Positions 59,118-64,000 of a stretch of DNA of 64,000 nucleotides are shown here, one piece after another; within the stretch, counting starts at the first letter, position 1; the number at the start of each line of letters is the position of its first letter. The notes under the pieces were generated by a model. The model saw only the letters and a list, made by a program, of their open reading frames with translations, was not told the DNA's origin and ran no database searches. Source of the stretch: an uncultured Clostridia bacterium (GTDB taxonomy: Bacteria > Bacillota > Clostridia > Saccharofermentanales > DTU023); the NCBI GenBank assembly GCA_937922005.1, contig CAKZWV010000038.1:22797-86796 (forward strand), written 5' to 3'. The translations under genes were made by a program, and so were the position numbers.

Positions 59118-59934
59118 AATTTTAGAAAGAGTGAAAGGCATAAACACAAGTGATGGCGCAGGCGTTAAACTTGTTCGTGTCCTCAGTAACAAAACTGTTG
59201 AAAGCTATGATCCCTTCCTCATGCTGGACAGCTTTGATTCTACCAATTACGATGATTACAAAGCAGGATTCCCCATGCATCCACACAGAGGAATTGAGAC
59301 CATCACTTACCTATCTGCTGGTCATGTAAGCCATCGCGACTCTTTGGGTAACGAAAAAACCATTGGACCAAAATCCATTCAATGGATGACCGCTGGATCT
59401 GGAATTCTTCACTCAGAATTTTTTGATGAAGAAGATCGTCTCTTAGGTCTTCAACCCTGGTTGAATTTACCCAGGCATAACAAAATGACTTCTCCAAGTT
59501 ACAATGAAGTGCTCCCTGAGGACATCTCCGTTGTAAATCGAGAAGGAGCAAAGATCCGCGTTTATAGCGGAAGTCTCGAAGATGCAAAATCTGACCAGGC
59601 CCAATATAACCCACTGGATTTCTATGCCATTGACTTAAATGGTTCCGTCACCATCTCCCCTAAAGAAGGGTATACAGTGAATCTCTTTACCCTGATCGGC
59701 GACATTAAAGTCAACGGTGAAACTGTAGAAGAAAAAACATCTGTACGACTTTCAGAAGGTGACGTAACCCTGGAAAGCGATGGTGAAGCAGAAGTCGTTT
59801 GGATGGCGTCTCCCCCACTTAAAGAACCTGTTGCTTGGGGTGGACCCATTGTTATGAATACAAGAGAAGAGCTAAATCATGCCTTCCAAGAATTATCAAA
59901 AGGAACATTTTTAAAGGAGAGTATACAAGAATGA
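59104..59934 (+). CDS. Pirin-family protein
   Basis: Bicupin protein of 276 residues. The metal-binding N-terminal cupin is clear: FPMHPHRGIETITYLSAGHVSHRDSLGN and MTAGSGILHSEFF carry the His and Glu ligands. Family members include quercetin 2,3-dioxygenases and regulators of respiration. The start overlaps the MarR gene by 14 bases (a second ATG at 59107 is equally possible), and its stop overlaps the next gene as ATGA. Confidence 0.92.
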   Translation: MMKAKILERVKGINTSDGAGVKLVRVLSNKTVESYDPFLMLDSFDSTNYDDYKAGFPMHPHRGIETITYLSAGHVSHRDSLGNEKTIGPKSIQWMTAGSGILHSEFFDEEDRLLGLQPWLNLPRHNKMTSPSYNEVLPEDISVVNREGAKIRVYSGSLEDAKSDQAQYNPLDFYAIDLNGSVTISPKEGYTVNLFTLIGDIKVNGETVEEKTSVRLSEGDVTLESDGEAEVVWMASPPLKEPVAWGGPIVMNTREELNHAFQELSKGTFLKESIQE

Positions 59935-60503
59935 AATTTTTAGACTATGTTGAAAAAAGACGTTCATACTACGCACTGGACAATCAAGTCAACATCACGA
60001 AAGAAGAATTAGAAGAACTTATTGCAAAGGCACTTCGTGTTACACCTAGTCCCTTCAATATGCAAGCGACAAAGCTCGTTCTCATTCTTGATGATGAGCA
60101 CAGAAAATTCTGGAACAAAGTAAATGGAACCTTCGATAACAGCATCAATGCCCAAAAATTCAAAGGCTTTCACGATGCCAAAGGAACGATTCTCTACTTC
60201 ATTGACAAAAGAATCGTAAAAGGACTGCAAGATCAATTCCCAGCCTACGCTGATAACTTTGCACAGTGGGCCGGTCATGAAAATGCTATGATGCAATTCA
60301 ATCTATGGGTAGCTTTACGTAACGAAGAACTGGGTGCAAGTCTACAACACTATAATCCGGTTATCGATGAGTGGGTAAAAGAAGACTATGACCTAGATGA
60401 GAATCTAGAACTAGTTGCACAAATGCCCTTTGGTCGTATTTTAAGTGAACCTAAAGCCAAAGATAAACTTCCTACAGAAGAAAGACTTAAAATCTTCGGA
60501 TAA
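59931..60503 (+). CDS. Nitroreductase-family protein
   Basis: FMN-dependent oxidoreductase fold, 190 residues. KFLDYVEKRRSYYAL at the start, VTPSPFNMQATKLVLI and HENAMMQFNLWVALRNEELGASLQHYNP are family patterns, closest to the putative nitroreductases that accompany MarR in Bacillota. AGGAG precedes the ATG at 59931. It probably reduces quinones or nitro-compounds under control of the MarR protein. Confidence 0.9.
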   Translation: MKFLDYVEKRRSYYALDNQVNITKEELEELIAKALRVTPSPFNMQATKLVLILDDEHRKFWNKVNGTFDNSINAQKFKGFHDAKGTILYFIDKRIVKGLQDQFPAYADNFAQWAGHENAMMQFNLWVALRNEELGASLQHYNPVIDEWVKEDYDLDENLELVAQMPFGRILSEPKAKDKLPTEERLKIFG

Positions 60504-60654
60504 GGGATACTCAGTTAATATAAAATAACTAAAACAAAAAAAGCATTTCACACTTCCTCCCGATTATTATAACAATGCTATGATTTATGCCGATCACATA
60601 GATATAAAAGGTCGAACGTTCTCTATTCCCTTGTTCACTCCCCGCAGTTTACAG

Positions 60655-62367
60655 TCAACGGAATCGGATATTTCGCAAAAAAACAGCACCGTTTAAGGCT
60701 ACGGAAAAGCCTTCTAAATAGGGGGACAGTAAAATCATATAAGACCTTTGGAGGAGGGGATAAATGGGCTGGTCTGACCGGATAGCTTGGGCAATCTCAG
60801 CGTCCGAAAAGCCCAAGGCCCCTTCCCGGTCTAAGAGCAGGCGGAAGGCATCAAGGGGGTTGTCAGTACCGCCGGCCATGTAACCATAGGTGAAATCCGC
60901 TCGATCGCCCTCTTTTAACTTATCTTCGGTCGTAATCTTAGTCTTGAGCGAGAAGTAACCAAACCATTCCTTGATATTAGAAACGAGTAAGCGGTAATGG
61001 ATCGTGTCCGGATCGCTTATAGCCAAGTAACCTTCTTTCTTTAAGCGCTCAATTCCCAAACGCTCCAGTGCATCTGCGAAGGTTTCTCTAGCTGCCGTTT
61101 TCTGCTCATGATTTGGTTTTTTGCGATCCAATAGCGGTTCAGAGTTATCAAATAGGATTGTATTTGGCAAGGATTGCACGTCTAAAACGGCATCCATAGC
61201 CTGAATAATGGCAGGATCATAAAAGAGGGGATCAGCCGACTCAACCTTAATAAAGTCAATATCCGTCGTTAAATAATAGAGTCGGTCCGGTCGGCCGGAA
61301 GCACTCTCTCGCCTTTGTAGGGGGATTTCGTAGAAGGGAGTGCCAAACAAGTCAACATCACCGCAGACAAACATTTCATAGGCGGCAAAGGGATCTTTTT
61401 CAAGGCGGATTTCAATTGTTTTAAGCCCCGTATTAGCAAAGTCCCAATAGGCCCGGTTAGCTTCCAAGATGATTTTTTCACCTTTTTTAGCGGCGACGTC
61501 CGGTAGAGTTGGGCCATCCGGATTAGCTGCAACTTGCCCTTCTACCCCCACTTGCTCTACCTCCTCAACTCGGGGAACATAAGGTCCGTTATAAAGTGTC
61601 TCACCGGCTTCAGTCACTTTAGACGGAAAAAAAAGCATATGCGAAACCCAGCCTGGAAAACGCTCAAAAGGCTGCCTTAACCGTACCGTTAGGGTCAGAC
61701 CCTCTGCCTCGATCCCCACCTCGTCAGCCGCCAGCTGCCCTTGGTGGTAAGCTTCTGCTCCTTCAATCCAAAAAAAACGCCTCAACTGATAAGCACTTAA
61801 GCCGGTTCCTGAATTTGCCTCCGGCTTAAGACGGTCCAACCAGGTTCGGCGAAAATCTTCTGCCGTCAAGGGCGACCCGTCACTCCACTTTAAGTCAGGT
61901 CGCAAAATAAAAACCCAAGTCCTGCCATCATCCGGGCTGTTAAATGTTTCAGCCTGTTGGCACGATACTTGACCGGCCGGATTAAAAAAGGTCAGACCCT
62001 CATAAACTTGCCCTATTAAGGTTCGCTCCTCTTGTCTATTGGCCAAAACGGGGTCCAATGAGTAGGGGCCGGCCGGCATCACCAGGCGAAGGATATTTTT
62101 CCCACCAGTCGATCGCCTGCCACCCGCCTGTCCTTCACTCTCCCTATCCCTATAAATGTCAGGTCCGCCCGGCGAGTGGCCGCCTTGACCGCACGAACTT
62201 GCAGAATAAGCCAGAGAAAAAATAACCAAGCATAAGGCTAAAAAACGCCTAGGAAAATGTTTCAAGAAAACAGCCCGCAAACAACTGGTTGATATTAAGC
62301 CTAAACACCTTTTTAAGCCCCTAACATTCCCGGCATTCACTAAATCCGTCTCATCTACCCCCTTCAT
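60655..62367 (-). CDS. Family 5 solute-binding lipoprotein
   Basis: 570 residues. A long N-terminal region ends in the lipobox SASSC (Cys at about residue 59). The SBP_bac_5 fold is shown by LDPVLANRQEERTLIGQVYEGLTFFN, TWVFILRPDLKWSDGSPLTAEDFRRTW and later YMAGGTDNPLDAF. Such proteins bind peptides, nickel or other solutes. Its partners here are an export-type ATPase and an FtsX permease rather than Opp permeases, which is odd. It overlaps the ATPase gene by 17 bases and has AGGA five bases upstream. Confidence 0.82.
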   Translation of the reverse strand: MKGVDETDLVNAGNVRGLKRCLGLISTSCLRAVFLKHFPRRFLALCLVIFSLAYSASSCGQGGHSPGGPDIYRDRESEGQAGGRRSTGGKNILRLVMPAGPYSLDPVLANRQEERTLIGQVYEGLTFFNPAGQVSCQQAETFNSPDDGRTWVFILRPDLKWSDGSPLTAEDFRRTWLDRLKPEANSGTGLSAYQLRRFFWIEGAEAYHQGQLAADEVGIEAEGLTLTVRLRQPFERFPGWVSHMLFFPSKVTEAGETLYNGPYVPRVEEVEQVGVEGQVAANPDGPTLPDVAAKKGEKIILEANRAYWDFANTGLKTIEIRLEKDPFAAYEMFVCGDVDLFGTPFYEIPLQRRESASGRPDRLYYLTTDIDFIKVESADPLFYDPAIIQAMDAVLDVQSLPNTILFDNSEPLLDRKKPNHEQKTAARETFADALERLGIERLKKEGYLAISDPDTIHYRLLVSNIKEWFGYFSLKTKITTEDKLKEGDRADFTYGYMAGGTDNPLDAFRLLLDREGALGFSDAEIAQAIRSDQPIYPLLQRSYMILLSPYLEGFSVALNGAVFLRNIRFR

Positions 62368-63037
62368 ACTGGTCCTCTTCCTTACTCAGGTGGCCGGACT
62401 CCATCCGGTAGACAGTCTTACCATAGCGCAGGGTGTCAAGTTCATGGGTTACCACTAAAAGGGTAACACCATCTTGGTTAATCCTTTTTAAGATATCCAT
62501 CACCTTATTCGTATTTTCTACATCCAAGTCAGCCGTCGGCTCATCAGCAATTAATAGGCGCGGCTCATTCATTAAGGCCCGGGCAATTAAAAGGCGGCGC
62601 AACTCACCACCGGACAGCTCTGAGGGATAGGCCTGAGCCAGGTCTTTAATGTCCAATTGTTCAGCAAGGTAACGGGCCCGGCCATAGGCATCTCCTTCTC
62701 GCTTGGCCAGATAAAAGGGCAAGGCTATATTTTCAACAACCGTCAAGGCAGGTAAACTGACCGCCTGTTGGGGGATAAAACCCAGCTCTGTATTTCTAAG
62801 GGCCGTCTTTCCCCCTTCGTCCATCTGCTCATAAGCATGGCCACAAATATTAATCTCACCGGACGTCGGTAGAAGCAGACCGGCCAGTAAATTGAGGAGG
62901 GTGGTCTTGCCACTGCCGGAGCGGCCCACTACATGGACAAAGTCACCGGCCTCCACTTGCAAATCTACATCCTGGACTGCTGCCACCTCCCGGCGGCCGT
63001 TTTTAAATGTTTTACACAGATTTTTGACCCGGATCAT
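62351..63037 (-). CDS. ABC transporter ATP-binding protein (MacB/LolD type)
   Basis: 228 residues. Walker A GRSGSGKTT, Q-loop GFIPQQAVSLPALTV, signature LSGGELRRLLIARAL, Walker B LLIADEPTADLD and switch His THE. This subgroup works with FtsX-type permeases, and such a permease gene lies just upstream. Confidence 0.92.
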   Translation of the reverse strand: MIRVKNLCKTFKNGRREVAAVQDVDLQVEAGDFVHVVGRSGSGKTTLLNLLAGLLLPTSGEINICGHAYEQMDEGGKTALRNTELGFIPQQAVSLPALTVVENIALPFYLAKREGDAYGRARYLAEQLDIKDLAQAYPSELSGGELRRLLIARALMNEPRLLIADEPTADLDVENTNKVMDILKRINQDGVTLLVVTHELDTLRYGKTVYRMESGHLSKEEDQYEGGR

Positions 63038-63121
63038 GTAACTCCTCCCTCCTTACGCCCTCGGTAATACATTTATTCCGTCCACCCTTAAAACGGCGGT
63101 CGGAAGTCTAACGGTCTACTT

Positions 63122-64000
63122 TCAGTTGGCCGACCGGAAGTCCAAATATATCTCAGACCGCTCCAATTTAAACAAGGCCGGATATGAGGCCAAGGGGGCA
63201 GTCGTAGTAGCAATCACTAAGGATAACAATACAAGGGTCACTTGACCGGCAACCGATAAGGTTTGGAAGGGAATATTGAGGGAACGACTAATGCCGGAAG
63301 ACCACAACATGCTGCCGCAGAAGCCGGCCAGACTCCCAATCAAGCCTCCCCTAAAACTGATCAAACCGGCCTCGAATAAGACCGTCTTATTTAAAAAGCC
63401 TTTACCGGCACCTAGGATCTTGAGGGTAGCCAATTCTTTTTTTCGCTCCCTCAACAAGGCCGAAAAAGTCAAGGCTAAAATAAGTACAGATAGCAGCCAA
63501 ACAATGGCAATCGCCCCATAAAGCAAGGCAGACAGGGTTCCTAAATTAGCCGAAATATCATTAATGAAGCGCTTGCTGACAATGGCAAAAATTCCCTCGC
63601 CAGCAAACTGGTTAGAAATATAAGCGGCCAGCTTAGAAGGGTCAACATTTGGCTGCGCCTTCACCATCAAACAGGAAATACGCCCCTCTTCTGCCGCTTT
63701 GTTAGGGCCTAGGCGCTCACTCTCTTTAGCTAGCATCCTGGCCGTATCCATATTTACAAAAATCGTTGCATCAAAGCCCATGCCAGTCTTTTCCAGCCGG
63801 CCGGCAATGGCAATGGTCTGATTAAAAAAGTGAACTTGGTCACCGGCCTCACCGACGATATTGCCACCAACCAAGGCAGTACTATCTTTCAGTTCGCCCT
63901 TAAATTGACTGCGCAACCAGGGCTTAATTAAAAAATCAGTCGGTTCGTCAATGCCGATAATTTGCACAGGATAAGAACAGCAGGAGGCTGACAGGGTGGC
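63122..64000 (-). CDS. FtsX-type ABC permease, N-terminus beyond the right edge
   Basis: The frame is open to the window edge, with ASCCSYPVQIIGIDEPTDF at the visible start. About 290 residues remain: a periplasmic-type domain (VGGNIVGEAGDQVHFF, RLEKTGMGFDATIFVN) and three membrane helices, at IAIVWLLSVLILALTFSAL, near FLNKTVLFEAGLISFRGGLIG, and in VTLVLLSLVIATTTAPL. The CC-x-YPVQ and GMGFD patterns recall permeases linked to FTR1/P19 iron systems; I hold this only as a hint. Cargo unknown. Confidence 0.75.
   Translation of the reverse strand, partial: ATLSASCCSYPVQIIGIDEPTDFLIKPWLRSQFKGELKDSTALVGGNIVGEAGDQVHFFNQTIAIAGRLEKTGMGFDATIFVNMDTARMLAKESERLGPNKAAEEGRISCLMVKAQPNVDPSKLAAYISNQFAGEGIFAIVSKRFINDISANLGTLSALLYGAIAIVWLLSVLILALTFSALLRERKKELATLKILGAGKGFLNKTVLFEAGLISFRGGLIGSLAGFCGSMLWSSGISRSLNIPFQTLSVAGQVTLVLLSLVIATTTAPLASYPALFKLERSEIYLDFRSAN

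Overview
The window is 64 kb of a Bacillota (Firmicutes) chromosome of medium GC. The call rests on combined signs: a CIRCE box before groES-groL, a PhoP-type direct-repeat box before pstS, an L27 with the cleavable LQFF leader beside its Prp protease, an rpsF-ssb-rpsR block, a sufCBDSU operon, strong AGGAGG ribosome sites with many TTG/GTG starts, and TTGACA-N17-TATAAT promoters. The genus cannot be fixed from sequence alone. Most genes lie on the minus strand. The plus strand holds a tRNA, a DUF4364 gene, a gpmA-malQ block and a MarR-led block.

Layout. 1-8.9 kb: lepA (cut by the left edge), lepB, aspS, hisS, a two-gene ABC transporter and galK. 9.0-9.7 kb: tRNA-Gln(CUG) followed by an AT-richer scar with the C-terminal remnant of a probable recombinase and a small zinc-ribbon gene. 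9.7-20.3 kb: a BaiN/HI0933-type flavoprotein, an unknown membrane-anchored protein, a PhoR/PhoP two-component pair, pstBACS without phoU, and a small exported protein. 20.7-24.8 kb: groL, groES, a CvpA-like protein and a degenerate LytR-CpsA-Psr-like protein. 25-29.2 kb: a 1,402-residue protein, mostly disordered, ending in a CpsB-like PHP domain without its metal ligands. 29.5-34.7 kb: galE, DUF4364, obg, rpmA, prp, rplU. 34.9-39.2 kb: two secreted CAP proteins, an SDR and a polytopic membrane protein. 39.5-43.4 kb: gpmA, malQ and a split pair of reading frames joined at an A8 tract. 43.4-48.1 kb: tilS, dnaB, rplI, rpsR, ssb, rpsF. 48.3-54.1 kb: suf operon. 54.2-56.4 kb: a peptidase T fused to a uroporphyrinogen-III-synthase-like domain. 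56.7-60.5 kb: a GntR-controlled ABC exporter and, divergently, a low-GC MarR-pirin-nitroreductase operon. 60.7-64 kb: a solute-binding lipoprotein, an ABC ATPase and an FtsX-type permease cut by the right edge.

How the genes work together. The pst genes import phosphate, and the adjacent PhoR/PhoP pair probably controls them through the box upstream of pstS. The rplU-prp-rpmA genes make two ribosomal proteins and the protease that matures one of them. The suf genes build Fe-S clusters. galK and galE belong to the Leloir pathway but are unlinked.

Most unusual content: (i) a short motif GGRRTATTTG (16 copies of its A/G forms, both strands, three reading frames, genic and intergenic, none in the last 8 kb); (ii) the PepT-HemD-like fusion; (iii) neighbouring LCP-like and CpsB-like proteins that both appear to have lost catalytic residues; (iv) several unrelated degenerate tandem repeats confined to intergenic regions; (v) promoters whose -35 box sits inside the hairpin of an upstream terminator. 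No CRISPR array, rRNA, intact insertion sequence or prophage was seen.
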